DNA of 64,000 nt, taken from contig CM055093.1 in the NCBI GenBank assembly GCA_029204225.1, forward strand, positions 31,071,777 through 31,135,776, written 5' to 3'. Below the pieces are notes generated by a model. The model saw only the letters and a list, made by a program, of their open reading frames with translations, did not search any database and had not been told where the DNA came from. The translations under genes and the position numbers were made by a program. The stretch is from Diphasiastrum complanatum. Its lineage: Eukaryota > Streptophyta > Lycopodiopsida > Lycopodiales > Lycopodiaceae. Below, in pieces: positions 1 through 11,139 of the stretch. The number at the start of each line of letters is the position of its first letter. Within the stretch, counting starts at the first letter, position 1.

Positions 1-198
1 ATGGACAACCTCAAAGTGGATTGTCGGAGCCCACCGTTGTTTCCTGCCACATACTTTGGATTTTAATACTGCACGTCTCGATTTTATGGAGAAGGTGCAG
101 TATCACTTAATCAAGATTCTGCGCGAAGCCAATAAAAGTCCCCAATAACTGAATATTGCAGGTGTCGTGGGACTGCCACCAGTTTTGGTGGGGGATAC
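1..198 (+). pseudogene. 3' internal end of a Gypsy-type element
   Basis: From base 2 an open frame runs without stops to a TAA near 148, giving a short peptide with no recognisable domain. A G-rich stretch (ggtggggga, about 187-195) lies just before the LTR at 199, where a polypurine tract belongs. The order coding tail, purine tract, LTR suggests the 3' end of an LTR element whose body lies left of the window. Assignment to Gypsy rests on the adjacent LTR, which matches the LTR at 34926. Confidence 0.5.
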
Positions 199-953
199 TA
201 TTGGAGGGTTTGCGGATTTCAAGGCAACCCTAACCCTAGTTAATAAGTGAGAGGGATTTGGCACCTTGCGTGTGTAAGTCCAACCCGATGATCACACAGT
301 TATTTGATTGATTAGTTAAAAGTTAATAAAAGGACTTTAGGCGTTTTTGCAGAACTTTTAGTGTCGCAAGGCCTAAATGTCAAGTTAGTGAATAAAGTTG
401 AGTTTCCCTCCAGTTTTGATGATTCCCACACTTTTTTAAATTTGAATAAAAAGAGAGGCAAGACTGGACCAATAGGATTCAGAGGCCAGGGTCCTCCTCT
501 CTATTATAAGAAGGGACCAACTCAAGTTGCTCATGATGTTCATTTCCTCATTTCAATAAAGCAGATTGGTTCTCTTCATAAACGGATTGATGAATGTCCT
601 TGCTCTCTATCACTGTTCCTCCATTTCTCATGCTTGTTTGGATTTTGCTAATTGTTGGATCTGAGTGTTATTGGGATTGTATGTTATTATACTTTTTATG
701 AGAGAGAAAGAGTAAGCTATCTCTGTTGTGAATGTGTAGTGTTAAGGGATTTTAAGTGTTAAGGGATGAGTAGTGTTAAAGAGTAGGGTTAATGGATGTA
801 GAGATAGATGTGAATCCTCCATTCATGTTGAAATCTGAACTAAACTATCGCTCTCATGGGAACGAACCTACGCGTGACAACTAACTCCGTCTCTTTGATG
901 CTAGATTGACTAGATCTTGGATTCAGGTTAGGCAAGGAAAGAAACCCACTACA
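199..953 (+). repeat. LTR of Gypsy-type element (copy 1)
   Basis: This block aligns along its length with 34926-35662. Both begin with TTGGAGGGTTTGCGGAT, share a 'tttggcacc' block and an 'aataaaaaggacttt'-like block, and end with 'tctcatgggaacgaa...ccactaca'. Copy 2 is followed by a primer-binding site, so this segment is an LTR. Here no primer site follows, so it is a 3' LTR (compare the purine tract at 187-195) or a solo LTR. It abuts a copia LTR at 954. Confidence 0.75.
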
Positions 954-1818
954 GTAATTAGAAAGCCAGACTAAATATAAAAAAGCATTACAATATTGAC
1001 ACAAATATGAATGCACAACAAACAGAGCTGTAATTAGATTATGTATAATGAAATATACAGGTCAATAATGCAGGTGAGCACAAAACAATAGCGGACATAA
1101 CTGCGTGCTTCACAAAGCTAATCACACAGTGTGTAAAGGTGATGAACCTATTATTGACAATACATCTGGAAGAAATAATCAATGCGCAAAGGCATCTACA
1201 ATGTCTATTTCTGATTACAAGTGATGTTTTGTTCTAATGCCGTTCTGATACTCTTATGATGCTATATCGATGAATACGCAAATGGTATTCAATATATACA
1301 TAATTTTTATAGGTGTGCAGATTAAGAAAGTACAAAAGTGGTTGTGCTGTATGTGGGAGATCGTGGGTGGCTGCTGTCGTTGTCTTGCACAGTGCATGGG
1401 ATGAGCGTGAGATGGCCGCGACGTCAGCCTTCATTGGTGAAATGCGAAAAACGCGACACTCCGTCAAAATGCCTTAGAAAATAATTCATAAGGTACCTTC
1501 GCCTTTCCATGAGGGTACCTTCGTCTTTCCATAAGAGCACCTTTGGCTTTTGTAGGGAACTTTTGGCATTTGTAGGGCAGTGTCGCCTTTTTTGCCTTAT
1601 TCGTCTTTTTCGTCTATTCAAATTTGCTTGTATATATGGAGACTGTCGTTTTTTTGGAATTGTCGCCAACACTTGGTTGCTCAGGGTGGCCCAAAGGTGA
1701 AGAAGCGACAGTGTTGCATTTTTTGCCTGTGGGATTTCCCGAGTAAAAACGCAGACAATCGCGTTTTTTGCCTGTCTTATTTTACATGTAAAGTTGCAGA
1801 TTGTGCGACAACACAAAT
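954..1818 (-). repeat. 3' LTR of deleted copia, minus strand
   Basis: The stretch 1324-1812 repeats directly at 2398-2891 at high identity by eye, and both match 33879-34831. On the minus strand it follows directly after RNase H sequence, so it is the downstream LTR. Its terminal part is cut off at 953/954 by the Gypsy LTR. It holds several copies of a CACCTTYGGCTTTT-like motif. Confidence 0.7.
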
Positions 1819-2386
1819 AAATGTGCTTACTCCTAGAGTGAAATCTAGGGTTGGCCGATAAGACAATAACACTCTGATTATCATAGAATATGATTGTAGG
1901 GTTGTACTGATACAATGACAGTAAATTTCTCAACCAAAATGCTCCTTTAATAGATTGAGAAACAACAATGTATTTCTGCTTCTGTAGAAGAAAGAGCGAT
2001 AGAGATTTGCTTACGATTGTTTCATGAGATAGGACCGCCGTTGAAGAAGAATGTAAATCCAAATGTGGACTTACGATTGTCTACGTCTCCTTCCCAGCTT
2101 GCATCAGAATATCCACTGAGCTGATGAAGATTGTCGTTGCTGACTTCTCCATAACAGATGCACTGGTCCATGGTATCTCGAATATACCTCATGACTCTTA
2201 TGAGAGCCTTCCAATGGGTAATGCCAGGATTAGCCATATATTGGCTGAGTGAGCTTACTGCAAAAGAGATGTCGGGTCTTGTACAGACCATTGCATACAT
2301 GAGATATCCAAGTATCGATCGATAAAGATACTCTCTCATCTGCTCCTCTCCCTGCTTGGTCTGAGGACATTGGTCCTTTGACAAAC
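1819..2386 (-). pseudogene. copia RT C-terminus and RNase H fragment
   Basis: The minus strand encodes the end of a copia reverse transcriptase (SKDQCPQTKQGEEQMREYLY, then YLMYAMVCTRPDISF) and RNase H (SGYSDASWEGD, KSTFGFTFF, then after a frame change FYDNQSVIVLSANPRFHSRS). Gag, protease, integrase and most of RT are absent. The RNase H tail passes straight into LTR after 'SRSKHI', and RT is cut straight to LTR at about 2387. The RT part is close to the minus-strand copia at 45548-46760, so the two belong to one family. Non-functional. Confidence 0.85.
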
Positions 2387-2904
2387 GTAGCAGATGAAGA
2401 AAGTACAAAAGTGGTTGTGCTGTATGTGGGAGATCGTGGGTGGCTGTTGTTGTTGTCAAATCTGATTGCACAGTGCATGGGATGAGCGTGAGAAGGCCGC
2501 GACGTCAGCCTTCATTGGTGAAAATGCAAAAAATGCGACACTCTGTCAAAATGCCTTTAATTTACAAGGTACCTTTGCCTTTCCATGAGGGTACCTTTGC
2601 CTTTCCATAAGAGCACCTTTGGCTTTTGTAGGGTAGTTTTGGCATTTGTAGGGCAGTGTCACCTTTTTCGCCTTACTCGTCTTTTTCGTCTGTTCAAATT
2701 TGCTTGTATTTATGCAGACTGTCGCTTTTCTGGAAGTGTCGCCAACACTTGGTTGCTCAGGGTGGCCCAAGGTGAAGAAGCGACAGTGTTGCATTTTTCG
2801 CTTGTGGGATTTCCCGAGTAAAAACGCAAACAGTCACGTTTTTCGTCTGTCTTATTTTACATGTAAATTTGCAGACTGTGCGACAACACAAGTAAAATAC
2901 AGCA
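2387..2904 (-). repeat. 5' LTR (truncated) of deleted copia, minus strand
   Basis: Direct repeat of the LTR at 954-1818. Its outer end (minus-strand TGCTGTATTTTACTTG at about 2904) matches the outer end of the LTR at 34831. The inner part, with R/U5 and primer site, is missing where RT begins. Confidence 0.7.
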
Positions 2905-2989
2905 GCATGAATGGAGACATATTAACATAGGATTTAGGAGAGTAGAGGAGATAAATCCAACAATTGGTTCTATGATTTCAAATCCTTCA

Positions 2990-5080
2990 CTCATCGAACG
3001 TTGTTGAACTAGGTGAAAATTCATCTCAAAATATGAAAGGTGAAGATACTATCAAAGTAAAATTTCATAATGGTGATGTCAACTTATTATCCAATGTTTT
3101 TCATGTTTCAAATCTTACCAATTATCTACTCTCAATCAATAGGATAGTCAATTTGGGTCATAGGATCAAGTTTGATATTGAAGGTGTGGCTACCTCTATA
3201 GATTAAGCCACTATTTTTCTACAAATAGCCAAACTCTTCATACTCCAACTTCTATACATCCAAATCTACTTTGGCATTTCAAACTACAACATTATAAATT
3301 ATAGAAGTATTCAATGGCATATTTCAATAATTTACAACTAACTACTCACCTCGGTCCAATGGAGTAGTTGAAAGAAAGAATTGAACTCTCATAGAGAGTC
3401 AAAGAGCATGCTAACCCATGCCTCACTTCCTAAACACTTTTGGATAGGAGCAGTATCAATTGTAGCCTATATACAAAATCGATGCATCACCAAAGCCCTA
3501 GGCAACAAGACTCCTCATGAGGTTTGGATAGAATCGAAACTCTTTCTTAAACATCTTCGAGTTTTTGGATGCATCACTTATTCACAAGTCCCTATTGAAT
3601 TAAGAAAGAAGCTAGACACACTAGTATCAAGTCGATTTTTGTAGAATACTCGTCTGATCATAAAATATACAAACTCTACAATCCAGTCACACAAAAAATT
3701 TATATTAGTAAAGATGTAATATTTGTTGAAAATCGTTCTATGACCTAAAGAGAAAGAAGACTGTAAACGTCATTCCTTTGGCTACCATGTCAGACCCAAA
3801 AGGTCGATATTTATGTAGTTGATTCGGACTCAGATCAAGAGTCCCTTTAGCCCCAACAAGATAATCAACCTTAGTAGGTTGACAATACTCCAAGAAGGTC
3901 AACTCAACCCAGACATCACCTTCGAGATTCATGGATGATGCTTCTTGTTATTTTGTGTATGAGTATAACACCATAAAAGAAGCTATGACACATGCTGACA
4001 CTGATCAATGAAAGGCTGCCATGGACAAAGAGTATGGCTCTCTCATGTTGAACGACACATGGACAGTCATGGAACTGTTGGAGAATAGAAATACCATGTC
4101 ATGCAAATGGATTTTTAAAATCAAATATGATGCTAATGGAAAAGTCGATAGATTCAAGGCTCGACTTGTTGCAAGGAGATTTCACAAATCCCAAAACCTT
4201 CAGTGTAGTGGTAAAACATAATTCAATCTGACTCTTACTATCAGTTGTAGCTACAGCCGACCTTGAAGTATGTCAAATGGACGTTCAAACAACATTCATA
4301 AATGAAACCATTGAAAAAGATATTTTTCATCTCACAACTTGAAGGATATGACATCAAAGATCAAGAACATCTTGTATGAAAATCACATAAGACTCTCTAT
4401 GGACTAAAATAGTCTCCCACAAGAGCCTGGTTTCAAAATATCAACAATCTTTCATTTAAAAAGGTCATATTCCTAGCTCGGCATATTTAGATGTTTATTT
4501 CAAATCAGTTTCTACTTCCTTTATTTAGATGATACACTGCTATATTTTAGTAACAAATTGAAATACTTGAAGGAGGTTAGGAATATTCTATCACATGAAT
4601 ATGAGATGATAGATTTCCAACCCACTATTGTCTTGGAATTTAGATCCACAGAGATCGACCCAGCAGACAAACAATAGTCAACAAAGATACTTGAAGATGT
4701 GTTTGGTAAGTATGACATGTCAAATTGTAAACCAAGCTACTTCCCTTTAGATCTAGGATTAAAATTATCAAAAGAGCAATGCCTACAAACTTAGGCAAAA
4801 ATAAAGGCTATGAAGCAATGTCCTTTTCATTCCATTGTAGACTCACTAATGTATGCTATGCTTTGCACTTGTCTTAATCTAATATACTCTATTAGCACAT
4901 TGAGCCAATTTTTATCTAACCCAGGATTGAAACACTCAACAGCTCTTGTGAAGATATTAAAATATATACAAACTAATAAAGACTTTTGCATCTATTATGG
5001 AGGCAACAAGCTACCAGTATTTTTACATAATACATAGATGTGAGTGGGCAGGATACTAGAAGACCATGTTTGAAATGTTG
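2990..5080 (+). pseudogene. Old, degenerate Ty1/copia polyprotein
   Basis: Pieces of a copia polyprotein occur in order on the plus strand. Protease C-terminal part at about 3030-3205 (NGDVNLLSNVFHVSNLTNYL). Integrase end at 3381-3740 (KHFWIGAVSIVAYIQNRC, HEVWIES, LRVFGCITYSQVP, DVIFVEN). RT start at 3960-4220 (AMDKEYGSLMLNDTWTV, CKWIFKIKYDANGKVDRFKA). Later RT at 4530-5037 (DMSNCKPSYFPLDLGLKLS, SLMYAMLCT, STLSQFLSNPGLKHSTALVK). Many stops and frameshifts separate them and the integrase core is mostly gone. RT is most like the copia at 8567-12049. No flanking LTR pair is visible. An old dead insertion. Confidence 0.85.
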
Positions 5081-5574
5081 CTAATGGTTAGCAAGTTTTT
5101 GGTAAGTTGTGTCATGGTTATGACAAGAAGGAGCATGTTCAATTAAGTTGTGGGCAACACCAAATGCAAGAATAATGAACCTACAAGATAAAACTCTGGC
5201 CAAAGTATTGGGTATTAAAATGCCTAAGAATGGATTCTAAAAAGATCTCGCACATCTTTGCTCTAAGACCTTGCCTCAAGAACCATGTCATAATATTAAA
5301 ACAAAATTGTTGCTGGAGAAAGATTTAACTCCAAAGATGACCTATATTTAGGATGCTTCATACACAAGTGCACGACCAATCCCTAATTCAAAGTCTTAGC
5401 TTGGTACTGGTTATCAATTTTTTTTGCCTTTACCCACTCTCACACAAGAGCATTTACTCCTACATAGAAGTCACATGGGGCCTAGCAAATGCCGTAGTGT
5501 GACAATTTCAGCTCCCATGAAATGATGAGTATTAGTTTTAGATACATAGCAAAAAGTCCATTATGCCATAGTTC
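5081..5574. other. Unassigned stretch
   Basis: Follows the copia RNase H fragment. I see no long frame and no recognisable motif. It may hold further decayed copia sequence. Confidence 0.3.
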
Positions 5575-5690
5575 ATCAAGGTTGGCTTAGTTGGTTAACT
5601 TGACATCCAAGAGTTCTTTGGTCTCAAGTTAGAGCCTCCCTTGGAAACCAAGAAGCATGGTTCCAAGACAACTAAGATTTCAAAATAGCT
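5575..5690 (+). mobile_element. tRNA-derived SINE-like copy B
   Basis: The core GGCTTAGTTGGTTAACTTG resembles a polymerase III A box. It is followed about 40 nt on by a decayed B-box-like AAGTTAGAGCCTCCC and by TTGGAAACCAAG. The same arrangement, better preserved, occurs at 52648-52780 in an ABC transporter intron. About 75 nt align at roughly 80% by eye. Two unlinked copies of a sequence with internal pol III-like promoters suggest a SINE. Confidence 0.6.
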
Positions 5691-5939
5691 AATTTACCTC
5701 GCATCCAAACTCAGACAACAATGACATTCTTCATTCAATAGTTTTATAGCACTGCCTTACAGTATACCACAACATTCTTGTTTCTTTACTCGAGCAACAA
5801 CTTGGATGTTAGGATGCACATGAGTCGAGGACTTCAGAAGTGCATGGTGAGCGCGTATGACAAGTTGGAATGAACTCCTCTAGTGAATAAGAAACAAATT
5901 TTACACATTTTACTGAGGCACTAACAAAGCAAATTAGTG

Positions 5940-6850
5940 GATACCCCCTCACCCTAAGAAGGGTTTTGGGGGAAGAAAATAGGGGGGGGGGGGCACGTGT
6001 GGCCCCGTGCTCCAAAGACCTCGCATCTAAGGAGCACGGTGGCCTTTTGGTCCTGATGTGTCCTTAGCCGCACCTTTTTTTTGTAATTGGATGCCCTGGT
6101 GCCATGTGTCCGGGCAACCAAAATGTTATCCCATAAGCATACCTTTGGGATTTCTGGAAGGAGACATATAGGCAAACATGCCCATTATCTCACATGTGTG
6201 GGTGCCCGGGCGTGGAAGTGCTCGGCGTGGCTCCCGCTGCCTGGTGCCCATCTGGGTTGCCTGGCGCCACTCTCCCATTGCCCGGCGGCCTTCAAGGCTG
6301 GCCACGGCCACAATCCTGTTGCCCGGCACCTACTCCCGCCCACACATCCCGGGCTGCAGGTGCCGACATAAAATTGGTCGCATGCCAATTCTTGGCGGTC
6401 CCTGCCCACCCGAGCATCGGGGCCACGTGGCGCCGAGCCACTAGGGCGGGGCCAAACGCTAAACACGTGCCAATTTGGGGAGCCTCGCATCTTACAAAGC
6501 ACTTGGGGCTTTGGCCACGGTGCATCGTGCACCACACCGTTTTTTTAAAAAAATTGGCAGCCCGGGCGCCACGTGTCCGGGCAACCAAGATTTATCCCAT
6601 CAGCGTTTCTAGTGGGTTACTGAGAGAGAATATATTCCCAAACTCCCCATAGTACTCACATGTGTGTGCCTGGGCGTGGCTGTGGTTGGCGCCACCTATG
6701 CCCTGCCTGCCCCTGCCCGGCGCCCTACTTGCAACCCAACGCTGCCCGATGACGCCAGTGCTTGGGTGCCCAGGACCGCGGCCTAGCGCCGCCCAAAAAA
6801 AACTGATGTGTCCCAATTTTTGACAGGCACCGCTCGCGGGACCCTCCTGC
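5940..6850. repeat. GC-rich direct repeat with G-boxes
   Basis: Two roughly 460-bp units lie in tandem. The block 'gtgtccgggcaacca...ttatccca', about 75 variable bases, then 'ctcacatgtgtg' and 'gggcgtgg', occurs near 6104-6216 and again near 6571-6680. Each unit is preceded by a related 'cctcgcatct...gcac' segment. CACGTG occurs at 5994, 6424, 6464 and 6570. A 12-G run lies at about 5982-5993. GC content is far above the flanks. Long frames on both strands here come from base composition and encode nothing I recognise. Confidence 0.7.
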
Positions 6851-7039
6851 GACCGGGGCCAAACCTCTCCCCTGTGTGGCCCCGTCCGTGAATGGCCCGC
6901 GGGGGACGGGGGGCCACAGGGGAGGGGGGTTAGGCCGCTAAAGTTCCATCGTTGCCCTAAAAGCGACGGGTGAGATGAGGAATCGAACGGATGGTACAAT
7001 AGATCATCCCGACCGTACATACAACTCCAGGGAATCTGA

Positions 7040-7084
7040 GCCGTCCAAGAGGCCCTAACTTAAATAGATCCACGGCGAAGCTGT
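7040..7084 (+). promoter_or_regulatory. Probable RPS7 core promoter
   Basis: GGCCCTAA at 7052-7059 overlaps motifs common in plant ribosomal-protein promoters (GGCCC site II-like plus CCCTAA telo-box-like). A TTAAATAG TATA-like box follows at 7060-7067. The transcribed pyrimidine-rich leader would start about 30 nt on, at about 7090. Prediction from motifs and position only. Confidence 0.45.
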
Positions 7085-7172
7085 TCTAATTTTTTCCTTG
7101 CGTTAGGAACTTTTGCTCGTCTTCATCGTCCGCTGTCGATCGTCTCCATCCATCGCCTGCAGCTCTGTGCAG
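7085..7172 (+). other. RPS7: Probable 5'UTR exon of RPS7
   Basis: A pyrimidine-rich, ATG-free leader (ctcgtcttcatcgtccgctg and following) ends in a strong donor, GTGCAG|GTAGGA, at 7172/7173. The next 300 nt are T-rich, like a housekeeping first intron. The first coding exon of RPS7 has an acceptor (polyT-CCAG) at 21721-21722, 18 nt before its ATG, so an upstream non-coding exon must exist. This is the best candidate seen, giving a first intron of about 14.5 kb. A closer exon cannot be excluded. Confidence 0.5.
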
Positions 7173-8566
7173 GTAGGATTCTAGAGCAATCAAAGTCATG
7201 TCCATACTCTCTACGTGTTCGTTTCAGTTTTGCGTGGTTGTCCTGTGATTTATGAACGAAATGATTCACTTTCCTGCATTTTGTTTTCTGATTCCTGGGA
7301 ATGTTTTGATTTGATTTGCGAAGTCTGCTGCTCCTTTATTTGTACCATGATGCTGTTTTATTCCGTCGATTGTGACTGTTGCGTATCCCGTAGAGTAAAG
7401 GATTGGCATAGCACTTTACTCTTTGTTTACGAAGTGGATCAAATAGTGCAAAGATTGGCATTTCTCATGAAGTTACGGGCTGCAATTAGGTTTTGAATTT
7501 TCTTGAACTAGCTTTGCAAAGTTTTTCAAGCATGAGATTGTAAAACGAATTGAAAGCAGATTCCCTAAACCAAATTACGTCCAAAAAGAAGCGAAGTCGC
7601 TTATTGGCACGGGAGTGGGACTAACTCCTGCTCCCGTGCCGTCACAAATTTTTTCGAGCACACGAATGTTACCCAGGCACATGCACGCAGGAAATTTCTG
7701 TGAGCATCGCATCTTCGTGTGCACGCATGCTTTTGCTATACAATGAACTTCTTTCACTATATATGAACTTTGAAGCACTGCCCATTTCTCCAAGTAACTT
7801 ATGGGATAATTCTAAAATGCCATGTGGCATTACATGGGCCCAAAATCTCAAAATTTTTAGGTCCCACAATTTTCTCGAGCACATGCAGGTACAGGCAGGG
7901 CAGCACACCGGGCAGCATAGGAGGGCTCCTTGGAACATGTGGGGAGCATAGAACACTGTTGGGCGTAATCGCTCCCATGTCAATAAGAGACGAGAAAAAA
8001 GTAGTTGTAGGACATTCCAGCTTATAAAAAGTCATTAATTGTGGGCGTGAAATGGTTTATCAATGCTTTACACTTGAGAAGAGCGCGAAATAGGTTCAAC
8101 TGTGACACCATCAATTAGACGAGCAACGGCTTGAAATAAGCAACTCTGCTTATAAGCAGTAGTGCAATAGCAACTCTAAATTAAATCTCTAAAAGACTGA
8201 GCTAGAATGCTAAAAGAATGTGTAAAGAAGTTGGAGGAGGATATTACTGGTTTCAAAAAGTTAGGGTGTGGGTCATAGGAAAAAGTTTTAGCCATAAGGT
8301 AAAGTGCTTTGCCGATTCTTTACCGTCGGGAAATGGTATTATCAACGACCTTTTCAGCAGGTTCAAAGACCATCACCTAGCAGCTTGGCTTAATGGCTTC
8401 GCCATTAAGTTACCCGTTTAACGTTGTAAGAATGTTACTATGAAATCTATTTTGCATTATGCAGTGTTTTCTAGTCTGCAGTTTCCTCAAGCTTTATGGT
8501 AAGAACAACTATGGACAAAAAACGAATGATATATTTGATTGCCAGTTTCATAATTGTCGTCAATCT
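7173..8566 (+). other. Presumed RPS7 intron 1, 5' part
   Basis: No coding signal. The T-rich start fits an intron. A perfect 10-bp inverted repeat, GGCACGGGAG / CTCCCGTGCC, lies at 7606-7615 and 7631-7640 with a 15-nt loop. Nothing else recognisable. Confidence 0.4.
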
Positions 8567-9474
8567 TGTTAGATTTCTTATGCTCAGCCTTAAAAATCGT
8601 TTTGTAATGAGCATCTTGAAAACACAAAGCCGACAACATGATTTCGGACCTTCACATTTTTTCCCTTTAAGTTTTTCCATTTATGCCTTAAACGATTTAA
8701 GGCACCCTTGTTTTTTTTTTTGCCTTCTTTGCCCTTTTTCCGTGCCTTCACGAAAAAAGCGACACTGGCCAGAATGACTTAAAAACCATTTCTAGACCAC
8801 CTTCGCCTTTTTCGCCTCTTTGCGAAAAAAATGCTACACAAAACCCAGAATGCCTTAAAACCATTTTTGGGCACCTTCGCCTTTTTCGCTGCCTTAACCT
8901 AAGGCACCTTCGGCTTCTTCGCTGCCTTAAAATCTAAGGGCGTCTTCAGAATTTGCATACCTTCAGTCTAACGGACACCTTCGGGTTTTTCGACTTTTTC
9001 GCATTTTTGTACATTGGCAAACCGACGTCGCCAAACGTATCAGCAACCCTAAAAACAACTGGACAACCAAATATCCAAAAGGCGGTGAAGCGGTTACCAA
9101 CTTTTTGTACATATGCAAAGACTGGCGTAAATAGCCTTAAAGGCTTGTAAGATATTTTCTCTCTTGTAAATCCCTATATTAGCTGAATCAAGCTATGTAA
9201 GTGTTAATTGAAAAATTTCTCTTTCAATCAGAGTTATCTGTAGCCAGCGTCTCACCGCTTAGCAAGCTGAAGTGATTACTTCAAGCCATTGTACTCATTG
9301 TTGATATTTATCAGAGTGCAATTTTTGTCTCACTGCTGCGTCGTTCTTTTGCGTAAACTGTATGAATTCTTCTACTTGAATATTTCTGCTGCTAATTGTT
9401 GCGTTTCCGTTCCTACACGCCTACGCTCTAAGCAACCGAGCCTCCGCGGCGCTCACGACCACCGTTTTACAACA
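8567..9474 (+). repeat. 5' LTR of copia deletion derivative
   Basis: 908-bp LTR, TGTTAGATTTCTTATGCTCAG to ACA, paired with 11140-12049 (about 96% identical by eye). It is followed directly by TGGTATCAGAGC. The middle holds reiterated CACCTTCGCCTTTTTCGC and CCTTAAA blocks. Confidence 0.92.
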
Positions 9475-9490
9475 TGGTATCAGAGCGGGC
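9475..9490 (+). promoter_or_regulatory. Primer-binding site (tRNA-Met)
   Basis: TGGTATCAGAGCGGGC directly after the LTR is the classic plant copia initiator tRNA-Met primer site. Confidence 0.9.
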
Positions 9491-9659
9491 ATTTCAGTAA
9501 TCTGCATATCTACTGCGGATTATCATTTCATAGGTTGGATCAACATTATAAGTGTTAGATCCTAGGTTGAGATAGCAAGCAACATTCGAGTCAACCCACA
9601 TCAGAGGACCGATGTTCAACCCAGAAGGTCGAACAGGTCTAGACAGCCTCCATCTAGAT

Positions 9660-11097
9660 GTATGGATGATCCGGCCTGCTACTTTGTGCAGGAACCGACC
9701 ACGGTTTCTGAGGCAATGTCTACTCCTGATGCTGACCAGTGGAAATCAACGATGGACACCGAATTCGATTCTCTGTTGGAGAATCAAACATGGACACTCA
9801 CTGAGCTGCCAAAGGACCGAAACCCAATTCCATGCAAATGGATATTCAAGGCAAAGTACGACGCTGAAGAAAGGCTAAACCGTTACAAAGCCAGGCTAGT
9901 CGCCAAAGGCTTTTCCCAAATTGCAGATCTGGATTATTCAGAAACCTTCAGCCCAGTCGTCAAACATGCTTCGATTCGCCTACTCCTCTCCTTTGCAGCT
10001 GCAGCAGATCTCGAACCGCTTTCCTCAATGGAACCATCGAAGAGGAAATCTATATGACACAACCAGAGGGATACAAACTCAACGACAAACAACAACACCT
10101 TGTATGCAGAATTCACAAGGTGCTCTACGGGCTGAAACAGTCACCTAGAACCTGGTTCCAGAAGATCAACGCATTTCTGATAGAGAATGGTTTTATTGCA
10201 AACTCAGCAGACTCGAATGTTTACTTCAAGTCTCTATCAGAATACTTCATCATCATCACTCTCTATGTTGATGATACACTCTTATTCAGTAATAATCTGA
10301 ATCTGATGAAGGGTACAAAATGCATGTTGGCCCAGGAATACAAGATGACTGACATGGGTCCAGCCCACTATTGTCTCGGAATCCAAATTCAACGAGATCG
10401 ACCCAGCAGACTGATCTTTATCAGTCAGCAACGATATCTCAACAACGTGCTGGAAAAGTATGGAATGGCCAACTACAAACCCAGTCTCTTTCCACTCGAC
10501 CTTGGACTAAAGCTATCAAAGGAACAGTCTCCTCAAACTGAGGCAGAAAAGGAGGAAATGAAGCGCTACTCGTTTCAATCCATCATCGGCTCACTGATGT
10601 ACGCAATGATCTGCACGTGACCAGACCTTGCATATTCGATCAGTACACTCAGCCAGTTCCTGTCAAATCTAGGCGTAGTTCATTGGAAAGCGCTAACAAA
10701 GGTCATGAAGTACATCCAAGCAACGAAAACTCTCAACATCTGCTATGGAGGCAGCCAAACTGCCAACATCCTTGAAGCCTACACAGATGCGGATTGGGCA
10801 GGAGATGTCGACACTAGAAAATCAACTTCTGGAATTGTATTTCTGTACAACCAAGGCCTAATCTCATGGAACAGCTGGAAGCAGACCTCAGTTGCATTAT
10901 CATCAACGGAATTCGAATACATAGCTGCGACAAATGCAACCAAAGAGGCAATCTGGCTAAGGCAACTTCTCGCAGACCTGAACCTTGCACAACCGCTTCC
11001 TACAACAATCTATTGTGACAATCAAAGCACAATAGCACTTTCTCTCAATCCGAGATTTCACTCTCGAAGCAACATCTCAGATTTAACGATATGTTAA
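9660..11097 (+). pseudogene. copia RT-RNase H remnant
   Basis: The frame starts in the RT N-terminus ([40 protein letters not shown]). It loses about 22 bp after 'AAAADLE' near 10015 (the VHQxDVQ block is missing) and shifts frame. It then reads through YGLKQSPRTWFQ and the catalytic LYVDDTLLF at about 10264. A single TGA at 10618 interrupts the conserved 'ICTRPDLAYS' region. RNase H follows in the same frame (YTDADWAGD, KSTSGIVFLY, EFEYIAATNATKEAIWLRQL, CDNQSTIALS). The C-terminus is cut after HSRS. Two lesions in RT plus the truncated tail mean no working enzyme. Confidence 0.93.
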
Positions 11098-11139
11098 ATC
11101 TGAAGATAAAAGTTTTTCAAGATCCTCATTAAGGGGGAG

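Noticed and set aside
361-651. 96-codon frame
   Set aside because: It lies inside the Gypsy LTR and is not conserved in the second LTR copy at 34926.
6185-7020. Several 90-150 codon frames on both strands
   Set aside because: The segment is a GC-rich tandem repeat, where long open frames are expected; no domain or conserved motif is seen.
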